From positions 8,150,001-8,214,000 of the forward strand of contig NC_092575.1 of the NCBI RefSeq assembly GCF_037975245.1: 64,000 nucleotides of DNA. The letters are read 5' to 3'. A program made the position numbers and the translations under genes. A model generated the notes under the pieces. The model was not told the DNA's origin, did no database searches, and was given only the letters and a program-made list of their open reading frames with translations. Shown here piece after piece: positions 26,246 to 38,000 of the stretch (position 1 is its first letter; each line of letters opens with the position of its first letter). The stretch is from Apostichopus japonicus. Lineage: Eukaryota > Echinodermata > Holothuroidea > Aspidochirotida > Stichopodidae.

Positions 26246-26450
26246 TTACTCTGCAAGAATAGCCAAATGAAACAATTTGAAACAATAACTTGTAAGAGTA
26301 GCCAAATAAAACAGAAAGCACATGAAATAACTCACTGTATTTTGTAAGAGTAGCCAAATGAAACAGTATTGTAATAACTTCCTTTGTAAGATTAGCAAAA
26401 TATAACAAAACATGTAATAACTTACTTTGTTGGAATAGCAAAATGGCTGC
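26246..26450. repeat. ~50-bp imperfect tandem repeat
   Basis: About four copies of a unit containing TGTAAGAGTAGCCAAATGAAACA and ATAACTT, at 26,250-26,445. It gives rise to overlapping minus-strand frames of 83-107 codons, which I treat as artefacts. Confidence 0.65.
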
Positions 26451-27744
26451 AAGCACATGGATCCTGCAGGTACATAGCCTGAAGGGTACCCAGTCATGTC
26501 TATGGCTTAGAATATTATTATCATAGTTACAACAGAATGTAGAAGACATCAATTCATGCACTATAACTCATGAACTCATGAATGATAACTTAACATGGAA
26601 CTTCACTTGGTGTAACTTAAATTTAAAATGGATGATAGCAGTATGATCCAAATTACACAACATTATATAATGAACAACAAATCTTTATTGCTTCCCTTCA
26701 TATTTGTACATAATGGGGAATTATGTCAGGAAGCTGATCTTTTCTATTCTTGAAGTAACTTCAAGTAAGTCAAATGTAACTTCATGACCAAGTTCAAAGC
26801 ATCTATTTCAATAATCATGAAAGATTAAATTTTCATATTCATTAAAAGGATTATTGCACAGAATGATATATAAATTCTTGGAATTGAAATTTGTCCACAA
26901 TTCATGGTGTACATGAGCATGTTGTTTCTGGCCACATTTTAATTTTGTGATTAAGATTATTATTATTCAGACTGCTGATATCATCCATCCTCAACTGTGC
27001 AAAATAAAATTGGTTCCAATTGTCTTAATGTTTTATTCAGAGTTATAGGTTATGGTCCAACAATGACTGGATATGCAAACAAACAGATTTAGTAAGTCTG
27101 TAATGGTTGTAGCCACATAATGCTCCCATTAGGATTGAGGAGTATCAAAATACTGTATGTTTAAGTCATTACCTGGTTTATTATGACTGATACAAAACTC
27201 CACTCCAATCCAAATGTAGCTGCTAGCTCAGTCTAAAATAACCTTCAAGAATAATTACTTTTAAAAATTCTTTTTAAAAAAAACACAAACAGTACTGTTT
27301 ATTACATATTAAAGGTTACTCATAAAAGACTTAAACTGCTAGGCAATTTAGCTGTTTTTTGCTAACTCTAGATCTTCAAATTATTAGGAAGCATATGTTT
27401 AATAGCTGAAGATATTTGTATAATATCACATATTATTCAAAGAACCTTAAAAATTATTGCTTGAAAATTGGACTTTATTATATTTGTGGCATTTTTCTTC
27501 TGCCTCTGTCCTTCATTTCATGGCTGGCAAGTAATTATGGAAGCTTTCACTACCCATTTCCAGTGTAAATGCAATAAAGTATCAAATTAACAATGCTGAC
27601 TTTAATATTTTTAGGTAGATTATGTCTGTGGAGTTCTTAATATAATTGAGTTTAACAATGATAAATTATAGGTAACATGAATAATTAATATTTGAATACA
27701 ATTAGTCGCATTAGTATCAAAATATCCTTTTGTGATTATTAAAC
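26451..27744. other. no gene seen; intron-like
   Basis: AT-rich sequence without recognisable repeat or exon. Confidence 0.35.
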
Positions 27745-27826
27745 TTTTGAAGATAGCCCTCCATCCATATTTTGCATCATTAACATCCAGGAAATCAAGC
27801 AACTTGTCGAAAGTGTGACAAGAAAT
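27745..27826 (-). CDS. weak candidate exon
   Basis: Minus-strand stretch after acceptor AAAGTAACCAG. The reading FDKLLDFLDVNDAKYGWRA looks protein-like, but the donor (GTTTAA) is poor and the open frame runs further. Boundaries are uncertain. Confidence 0.3.
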
Positions 27827-28288
27827 CTGGTTACTTTTTCAGTGTTTTCTCCTCATGTTATTCACCTGCAGATGGGATCTCTCTCTAAATTTTACAATAG
27901 TGTGAATTCATAATGCATATTGATCAATTTTGATGGAATTAAGAAGAAACAAGTCAAGTGTTGACAAGGAAGACTGCAAAGCCCAGTTTGAGAATTTCTT
28001 GTTATTTTACACAACACTTGAAGACATTTCTCATTGTGGATAAGCCTATCTAACAAATTGAAGTGACATTGGACAATCCCTGATGAGTCCCTAGAGCATT
28101 AATCTATGGTGATTTGGCGCTCCTATTGATACCTACAATGGTTTATTTATCTGAAAGACACTTCTTATAACCATCTCATGATATATCTTCCGGCAAAGCA
28201 GATTAAGACCTGAGTAGGACATTACATTATCAGAACCCTTATCAACACAAAATATATCACAAACAGAAGAGAAATACCATCAAGGCAC

Positions 28289-28377
28289 CTTCAACATATA
28301 ATACACAATGAACTTCTTGTATGGTTTGATGTATGTGTCAGGTTCTAAACACATGAACAACTCAAAGCCTTGCAACT
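28289..28377 (-). CDS. candidate internal exon, unidentified minus-strand gene
   Basis: 89 nt on the minus strand after acceptor CTAGCTTTTCAG, with donor GTGCCT, leaving in phase 0. The reading FELFMCLEPDTYIKPYKKF then IVYYMLK is protein-like. An acceptor two bases further in is also possible and would give a phase-0 start. Family not recognised. Confidence 0.45.
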
Positions 28378-29690
28378 CTGAAAAGCTAGAAACTAAACAT
28401 TCATTAGAGAAACAGCTGGAATTTTGATAAATAATGAACCCTCCACAAGAGGGAATTAGAGGCAAATGCTTAAAAGTGACTCATATTGCTCTGTTCATTA
28501 TCATAACCAATTATTGGAGTTGAGAATGATACTAACATGGCACTTTCACATTCCACTACACAAATAACCTTTTTGTTTTGACCCATGTAATTGATCTGTT
28601 AACACATGACTCAATGTCACACCTTTGAACACTGAGAAATTGAGTGCATAAAATGCACAGACCTACAACTAAGAGATCTCTCTACAGAAGAAACTTCACA
28701 AAAGTCTCGTAAATACAAAATTTAATCAAAGAACAGAAAGAAAAAAAAACAATCTGGGTACATAGGGACTTTCTATTGCAAATCAATTTTTGGTGTAGTC
28801 TTCTTCATCTGGAAACAAGTGACCCTAAAAACAGTAGATTAATCAAACAAAAATGAACTGGCAGGGAGAACTGATAATAGAGGGGGCTATAACAGAATTC
28901 CTATTGTTCTACCAAAACGATCCAATTAAGAAGTTTGCTGTATTAGAGAACAGTTTGTCATTCACAAATTTACATCCGATACATCCAAGCTTAATGCTTC
29001 CGAAATTTAACGATAGGGAAATATGTGAAAACAAACTGGAAATAAAAGTGTGACTGATTGTAGTAGACCTTGATTGATAAGGATTATCAACACATTGGTA
29101 CACAGGAAACAGAATGTACACATGACAAAATGTTTATGCTCACAAATGATATTATCAAGGACAGAAGCTTCATCATGGTTAACCAGCACAACGAATCACT
29201 ACATATGGCCCAGCATTTCTGTACCAAAAGGTACAGAAATAGGTGAAATTGAAATGTTATGGTATCAACCATAAGAGACACATAGTGTCACACACACACG
29301 CGCGCACGCACACACATACAATCAACCTCAATATAAACAAACAGCTGTAGATGTTTACCTTTATAGGGATGCATTCAATGGCAGCATTGTATGGAATGAC
29401 ATTAACATTAAATAATCATAGATAATTCATCGTTTGGCAGTAAAAGATTACCATTCCACCCTATTCCCTTAAACAAGTTAGACTAACTGGTACACACTAA
29501 GGAGATGATTGAAACATATCTATACTTCAATGCACTAAATGTGACAAATAGGCTATTTGTGTCTCTATAATCAAATGTTACTAAGCACGTAATGTTGATG
29601 TTTATTAAACTTGTTATTCTTAAAAGACTTGTCTGGCAGCCCTTAGAAGTTACCTTAAAAAACGATAAATAATTTTCCAAACATGTTTAC
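28378..29690. other. no gene seen
   Basis: Several overlapping 60-70 codon frames at 28,853-29,281 on both strands, none with splice support. A CA/CG-type microsatellite lies at 29,290-29,320. Confidence 0.35.
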
Positions 29691-30420
29691 AAAATATGAG
29701 AACGCGAATGTTGCGTTTGACAGAGAAACAATTTTTTAATCATTTAGGATGGATATTTCAAATATACTTTGAACAGTAGAGAACGTGACATAATCTTCAC
29801 GATTGCAGATTGCGACATAACCCACGCTCCATACAGTTCCTACAGTAATCACAACAAAAACCGTGTTTGAATACAGATTAATTTCTTCCTTAATTTTCGG
29901 TAAAGTTTCTTATAAATTATATATTTTTTTCAAAAATTGTTAACCCGTCATATATGTAGTGCGTCAGCGATTTTGTGATTTTTGTGTAACACAGGATAAG
30001 TTGAACAGCAGACTCTTCGTTGTTTATACATCGCGCTGTCCATTTCAAAGAATGTTCGCATGTAGGCTACTCTAACGTTTACAATTGGACAGTTCTGCAA
30101 AGCCTAAGCTTCTCGATACTACATTCTGCTCTGACAACGATTCCGCCATTTTTCATCTTTCGAGGTTCCAAATACTTTTCCTTTTACTGTAAAGTTGAGC
30201 CGTGAATTTTTTTTCAGCAATTTCGAAGAACGGTTTATGAAATGTGGTTTGAGTGTGTATTATGTGCAAAGCTATGTACGTACTAAATGGGTATGTAGGC
30301 TATATATGTACATTCCCGAAGTGTACGTAATATATGATAAGCAATCACCTGTGCGTGTACACTCAAGAGTGTATTTGCTGCGGAAACGGAAGTGCTAACT
30401 TCAAGTCGCTCGTTTTGCCT
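29690..30420. promoter_or_regulatory. CpG-richer segment, possible promoter
   Basis: CpG dinucleotides are denser here than in the flanks. An ETS-like CGGAAACGGAAGTG lies at 30,380-30,393. The position suits a 5' end for the minus-strand candidate exons at 28.4 kb and below. No first exon was identified, so this is inference. Confidence 0.3.
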
Positions 30421-31791
30421 ATTTGCCTGCACTACATAATTCACCAAATTGATGCGTTCGAACAAATGGTGCTTTTGGTTAGAAACTGGTGAATTTGAAA
30501 ACCAGATTTATGCAAGAAGAAAACGTTGAATGGGGAGGATTTTCACATGGCTAGAAAGAGAAAAATAAGAACTATGAGGACAATGTATCAAAATCTTCCA
30601 CCAGACAATTTCTTTAACAGATTTTGCATTTGTGATTCACATGTAACAATCATAACCCAAGTCACAGAATTTAGACAGAATTAAAGCACTGATTTGTCAC
30701 ATTCCAACTAAAAGATTGGAAGCCTTAATTAATCATTCTACAGCTCTTCCTGCATTTTAGATATTCATCTTTGTAATATTCTAAAAACTGGGTGCTCTTT
30801 CAAGGCTAAACTATGCATGATAATTTCAAATCCACATTCCAAGACAATCTGTTGATCCATTCTTTTATAAATTGTAATATGTGAAAAAAAATATATCCTT
30901 TAATTGCTTATAAAACCAACAGTCCATTGATGAATGACACCCTTAAACATTGTTAACACAAGCTGCTCAGGTAATGATCTGTGTGCTAGACTTGACGTTT
31001 CAGTCACTTTTATTGGTAAGCTTCTGGTATTCAAAGGACCATTTCTCTAAGCCAAACTGCTATAGAAATACAATCTGGATTGAACAGTGTGGTAATGAAT
31101 TAATTCTACTTTAACTTTAAGTTTACATGAGACTATTTTTCTCAATATATCAACCTAAGTCAAGAAAGAGCTAGTCTACCAGACCTAATTCAAAACTGGA
31201 ATTGTCTTACAAATGAACATTTATTCATACTCGTTTTCTGATACATCATTTCGTAACAGTTTAATCCAAATAAAAAGTGAACCAAATGCAATGTAGGTCA
31301 CAACATAGCCTTGCATATTGCTCAAGAAAATTCAGAATTGTATATCCAAAGTGTTAAGTGTCATCCACTGAACACTATTAGCATGTCCACAGTACTGTAT
31401 GCTGTGTTACTCAAGTGAATAGGAACTATGACATAGTTATAAACACAATCAATGAACTATACTGATAATGTATTCCCCATAAAAACTGAATAGTTTCCTG
31501 TACTCTGCATTTGCTACCTAATAACTTCAATCATTTCTTCAAAGAAAATAAAGCTGGGCAAATTTTGCACCTCCAACCACCAGGTCTCAATTTTGGTTCT
31601 CTAAAACAAATGCAGCCAAATAACAAATTAAAGCCAATACATACACTGTATGGTAGGAGAGATGTGTAGGATCTGTGAAGAGAATGCTAGCTTATTTCCA
31701 TTCTTACTATTTTCCAAAAGCTAACAATTAGCTGAGATAGGGTACATGTCTTTTATGTTACTTCTTTCAATTATAAGGTCCCCGGTTCAAA

Positions 31792-31953
31792 TCACTCCAA
31801 GATTAATGTATGTCGTCCAGTTACAGAGTTGTTGACAATTGACAATTCATAATCATGGACATTAAATATGAATCTAAGAGACTGACTTCGATCAGCTTGC
31901 GGCTTTGATAAGCCAATGATGGCTTCTTCACAAGTTCCTGCTTGCAGGAGGAT
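31792..31953 (-). CDS. membrane-protein gene, last coding exon
   Basis: 54 codons including the TGA stop, phase-0 entry after acceptor TATGTATTTTAG. Hydrophilic tail: ILLQAGTCEEAIIGLSKPQA, then RFIFNVHDYELSIVNN. The CATA/CA microsatellite begins within ten bases upstream of the exon on the coding strand, so the tract next to the 3' splice site is made of repeat. No clear polyadenylation signal was found just downstream. Confidence 0.7.
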   Translation of the reverse strand: MLLQAGTCEEAIIGLSKPQADRSQSLRFIFNVHDYELSIVNNSVTGRHTLILE

Positions 31954-32036
31954 CTAAAATACATACATACATACATACATACATACATACATACATACAT
32001 ACATACATACATACATACATACATACATACATACAT

Positions 32037-32071
<35 letters not shown>

Positions 32072-35000
32072 TACATACATACATACATACATACATACAT
32101 ACATACATACATACATACATACATACATACATACATACATACATACATACATACATACATACATACATACATACATACATACATACATACATGCATGTTC
32201 ATTGAGAAGTATGATTAATAAATCAACAAAATGCGATGAAACATTAATATGGTTCCCTTCATAGTTTCAAGTGACAGCCATAATGATTTTAACACTAAAG
32301 TTCTCTTAAAGCTTAAACTACAAACATCATGCCCTGTGAATTTAAATATTATAACTATGCATCTGATCATTAGAAGAAGGTTAAGCACTGCTTTACATTA
32401 ATAGGTTTGGCTTCAAAAACACTCAATTCCTGGAAAATTATCCTGAGTTTTTGAACTACATCTCTGTTCCAAACATGACAAGCCATCAGACACTAAAACT
32501 CAAATAAAGGATTAATAGCAAATTATTTTTGAATTTCTTTGCTAATAAAGGCATTATTGTTCACCAGTTTTAGTACACAGTACTGTACATGAAATTTACA
32601 AAAAAAGTAAAACAGTAAGCTTACAGAGGACTTTTATTATTCATCAAGAATGAACAGAACAGTTTGGAAGAAATAAACGAATACCATGTAATGTAATGTA
32701 AATAAAATCTTGTATAACGCACTATGCGCGATGCATCTGTGCGCTTTACAAACAATCTAGAAAATACTATGACATAAAACATTAAATAGAAAAAACAGCA
32801 AATACATATACCATCTACAGATATATACAGGAATATGAGATCAATAAACTATTAAAAGCACTAGTGAAGTGTAAAGCGATAAAACAGATTGACTACAAAA
32901 TCTACAATTTGAATGCTAAAAAGTGAAAATTCCAATTGAAGTTAGAACCTAAAAACCAACACGACAGAACAACATAAAATCTAAAAAATCCTAGAAACCA
33001 TCCATGGACCAATTACTATGTGATTAAAGTAAGATACTTACCGGTAGGGGTATCCTGCTGGCTATTGATCTTGCTTGTAAAATGACAAAACTCCTCATCA
33101 CAAGCATGACAACTGTTGTTGGGGACAGTAAGGACCACATGAACAGCAGGGAACTACTGATGCTTGCTGGAAAAAAAATCAGTGTGCTATGTTAAACATA
33201 CCAGCAATAACATATTAAATATAGCTGCAATCCCCACACTTCCCCCTCCCCCTCCCTTCAATAATAGCCTCCCTTAGTCCAGCTTAGAGACAGTCCTATT
33301 TTCTGATTAAAAAATAAAGACTAAGAACTTGAATGAGGTTTGTATTAACTTTCACTTTCCCTGTAATGTTTGTAAGCAGAAATAGGGTCTCAAGTTTTAA
33401 ATCACTAACATTAGCACTAACATGGAACTATCGTGAAGAGATAAATGCATTGCAATCATCTGTGTTGATTCACTCTAAGCTTGTCCTAAACAGCCTGTTA
33501 CCATGCCATTGATGAGATGTCATGGGTGATTCCTTCACATTTCTCAATTGATGGTGCCATTTATTAGGGCCCCACTTCTCACCATGCCCCTTCCCAAATG
33601 TGTCTCAACAACAACCTTCACCATCCCCCCCCCACCCCTCCTCCCTTGTTAATAGCAAAAATTGCTAGCAAAGTTGGGACTCCATTTTATTGGCGTTGGA
33701 TAAGTATGAAAGCACTTGCCTCACTAGTCCCTGAGCAACTATCATATGTAAAAGGTTCACAGAGCAGACATGAGCAGGAGTGACATTAGCTTTAATCTAC
33801 ATAAAATTGCAAATGAAGGTGCAAACAAAACTTCATACCCTTTGCAATGATAGGGGGGAATCTTCTACATTTACTTTGCCCTGTGAGTTTTGGGCATAAT
33901 CATACAAGTATAGTAGAGTACCAAGACCTACACCTTCTAATGGTGTATTTTAACTCCAATTTGTCCCTTACCTAATTTAAGGTGAAGAAAGCCATAAAGG
34001 ATTTGTGCCACAGATGAGTGGAGGGACTTGCTCCTGTGATCCAGAAAAGAACATGGACAAATGGATATGCAAAAATTAATTTTTCTCATTATAGGGAAGC
34101 CACATGCAAAGTATGAGAGCCAAAATACAGTTCCTCACTGGAGATATCATGTTTACAAGCTAGGGCATCACATACACTTAAACACACACACACGCAAAAG
34201 ACACGCACCAACTTGACTGCATAGGTTACTTGCCTGCCTACAGCAAGTAACCAAAAGCTACTTTAAGAGAAGGATGGTGACAGTAAAAGTGTTCACTCTA
34301 AAACAAATACTTGCATTTTCTTGCCAAACACTGATTTTACTTTGAGATACTGTGCCACTGCCAAACTGAAAATCATGTCTGTAAATCTGGGATTTCTTCC
34401 TCCTTAAAAGGATAATCCAGAGAAAACTTTATTTTTGACTTAAATGGAAAAGAGTATATGAACTAAAATCCTGGTGAAATTTGCAGGCAATTCATATTTT
34501 AAATATTGATAATTGAAATTTTCAGTCTGTACCATAAGTGAACTAGCAGATTTCATAGTTTGCACTGATAGCAAAATATTTGTTCCCCTTTATTTTCACT
34601 TTGTTGTGCTTGACCTTGGATTGGATAGGGTTTCAACTCTGCTTTACAGGATATGAAGTTATCAACACCCCCAAGTGAGTGTACATTAAAAAAAATAATA
34701 ATATATATAACACATTTATCAGAGAGCATCTATGACATTAAAACCTGTTCCAAAAAATATCAACTTGAACTTTGGTGCTAAAACAAACAGTTTCAAAACC
34801 ATTGCTAAATAACTGGCTTGAATAAGCTTTCATAAGCACACCAATATTGCAACAACATTAGTTACAGAGTGAAAGGAAATTACTGGTGAGGGAGCTGTTC
34901 TGAAAAATTATCAGCATCTTGCTGGTATATAATTACAGAGGGTACAACTAAAACGATGCGTACAAACAGACAAGCTCTGCCAATTAGCTTGAACATACAA

Positions 35001-38000
35001 CTTCTATTCTGGTATATACAGAAACAAACAACACATACAACCAGACAGGTCCCTCTCACCTCTCCCAAGTAGCTGGAGGTTTCAAAGGATGAGAAGACAG
35101 ACTGTTCTCTTGTTGCATTACCCACAAACACCAGGTTAGGTAGAATGACATCAATGCACAGTCTGAGATGATGCCTATGGAAAGAAAGATGAATAACATT
35201 AACTTTCACCAAAGTTCTCACCAAAGCATTTCAAAAGTTTTATTTGATTCTATAGATCATCAAACAGGCACCATGGAAGGAAAACAGCTACATCTGATGT
35301 TAGAGCAGAATAGAGTATCACAGTAAGCAAGTAAAAATCTGTCCAATTCATCTTTTGGATAGAAAAAACAGGTTTTACTGACAAGATGTAGTAAACTTGT
35401 CAAGAACTCCCGCATGCTATAAGCTATAGGAATAACTTGACTTGATTTGAGAGCTATCTTGTCTTAAGTGTTCTTTGTGTATGCTCGGCTGAAGATTTGA
35501 GCAAGCCTAAGAATGACATTAAAGAAACCACTTGTGTTGGACTGGGCTTCATTCTGTTCTACTTTCATGTCTCTATTCATACATTTTTCTTAACTAGGGA
35601 AGGCATTTGCAAACCTCACATTACCTAGTACTGGCATTAATGCAGTATCAAGATTGTCTCTTTAAAACATGAAAGTATGAAAAGAAATACCAAGGAAGGA
35701 AAGAGGTTCTACATCCTGTTGACACTAGGACAACACACACTGACAAAATGGTAGCCCACTGACAAGACTACACCATACCTTCCAATAGAGCAAGATTTTC
35801 CTTAGTTAATATTAGCTGTTTGAGCAAGTATTTTGTAACAACTATCCCTATCATACATAACGATGATTTCTAGGTTGATTTTCCCTTCATTGTCTAATAT
35901 TTGCAAAGATGCACACCTACCATTTAGACAAACAAGAAAATATTCTATCAAAGAATCAACATTTTTAGGACAAATTTTAATGCATCAATAAAAGGAGTCA
36001 CTACCCATGCAGGGGGTAAATGCTTACAAACCTTCATCTTTGACAAGTGTGACGATAAGCAAGACCAATGACATGACTGCTATGGATGCCAAAATCCTGA
36101 CAACAGAAAGAAAATGCAGGCTTGAATATTGCATAAAGAAGACAAAAACATGACAAAGTTATGCTGAGCTGAAGTTGTAGAAGTGATGAGGTAACCTCAT
36201 TATCTGTACTGTACCCATCTCCAAGCCAAAGTACCAACTGAAGCAGCAGTGTATTGTTATGAAATAGTGATACCATCTCTTTGATGTTACTGAAACGCTC
36301 CATCGAGACACCTTACAGGCCTCTTATGTATTTATCTAGGTCATGGATTCAGTTTTCCCACGAGAAGTTTTTAACTATCTTATTGAATCTTGGTACAGGG
36401 CCTTTTCCCAAAATAGATTCCATTATGTCTGTGGAACATTCGAGAAGGTTCTCTCACGTGGTATGGAAGTTTCCATAGAAAGGGGATGGACTTCCAAACT
36501 CCCAACCAATCAGGGCAGATCAGTGCCAGTGCACATATTTTTATATTATTAAGTTAATACAGGATGGTCAGGTTATTGGCTGCCTACTGATTGTGCGCAG
36601 AGGATTTTTATGGAAGTAAGGTATAAAAGAAAAAGGAGGTCAGAAATTTATCACTCCGTGATCAATTTATCACTTGATCAGCAAATTTATCACTCCGTCA
36701 GCGCTCCGTGATCAGTTCGTTGCTTCGTCACCATTTCATCACTCCTAATTGTTTAATTGACGGAGTCAAGTCAAGTCAAATCATTGTAATTTAGTTTTAT
36801 TTGTAAAGAGAATCGACAGAGAAGAAATTATACCGAATCATTAATCAAATCCTATCTCGTCAAATTGTTTTTTGTGTGAAGTCATTGTTTTCTTCCGTTC
36901 GAGACATCTCCTGAAGAAGCGTAAATACGGCTTCAAGATATCCCAGTACCTTTCTATCGCGAGTCCCGATATAGTTTTACTATCGGAGGAAGCGGGCTCG
37001 TCACAATATTACATGGTGGAGGAGCGGTTGCTTTCTTCAGGAACAAAAACGGAACTTTTCACAACTTTCGTTCGTTACGATCAATAACGAACAGAGATTT
37101 TTTTTGGCCCGAAGACCTAACGAGGAATGCAACGCATGTTCACGACCTAGCCTAACGGAAACACTCTACGAGGGAAGTCAGCCTATACTAGCCTAAGTCT
37201 GTACACCGGAACCACTGATCGTACACTAACTTTAATCAACCCAGCATGCAGTTCGCGTTTGAACATTCGCGCAACTAGTACGTAGTTAGTCATACTACAG
37301 CTCAAAACATCAGAACTGAACATTTTCGCGATCTAAGCCTAGGCTCGACCCGATGTTAACGGCGAACGAATCTGAAGTTCTTACGAGATGTAGGCCTACC
37401 TGCTACTACCTGCTACTACCCACCTGCTACTGCTACTACCTGCCGCTACTACTACTGCTAGCCGAGGGACTTCATTCATCGTTTCCACTACCAGTTCTTA
37501 GTTAAACTTAAGGGTGAGTGAAATCATGCCAATTTGTATCCCAACCCCTATTTGAGATTAGAGTGTACCGATAAGTTATTTTAATCGTGTCCATGTATTG
37601 CATGTTATTTGTATTACGGTCGATAGTGTGTTCAATTAAGTATAGGCTCATGTTGTATACTCGTAACTAGCCTAATTGTATGCGGCATAATGTCCGTCAG
37701 CGAACAGGAAACTTCGACCTCTGTTAATGTTATGCAGAAACATAGGCCCACTGATTTTTTGCCATCACGATTTCAGGGCGATGTAATTGATGCAGATTTA
37801 GCCGAAGCTCATTATTTGGGATTTGAAGATTATTTAGAGGTGCATAAATTGCCGTCCCAAACCCCCCCTGTAGAGGAAGAATTGAATGAAATATGTCGCA
37901 TATTTAAGCGAACACTTAAAGGCCAAGCCAGACTCTGGATTGAAAACAAAAGTTTTTCAACTATTGCTGATATGCGCAAGCAATTCCTTGCTCGTTTCAG

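Noticed and set aside
31725-31795. tRNA-like A-box and B-box (GGTTCAAATCA)
   Set aside because: No cloverleaf forms, and the B-box-like word abuts the stop codon of the membrane-protein gene's last exon; chance match.
31821-32205. Cys/Tyr/Val-rich and His/Thr-rich frames on both strands
   Set aside because: Translation of a CATA/CA microsatellite; only the non-repeat tail at 31,792-31,953 is kept, in a different frame, as an exon.
36281-36552. Small frames in the 5' LTR (and copies at 44,827-45,098)
   Set aside because: Identical in both LTRs, overlapping each other and crossing the promoter; no coding evidence.
36900-36945. Hammerhead-like CTGAAGAAGC...GCTTC in the LTR (also 4,590-4,635)
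   Set aside because: The hairpin is present but the GAAA and GTC/GTA core blocks are missing.
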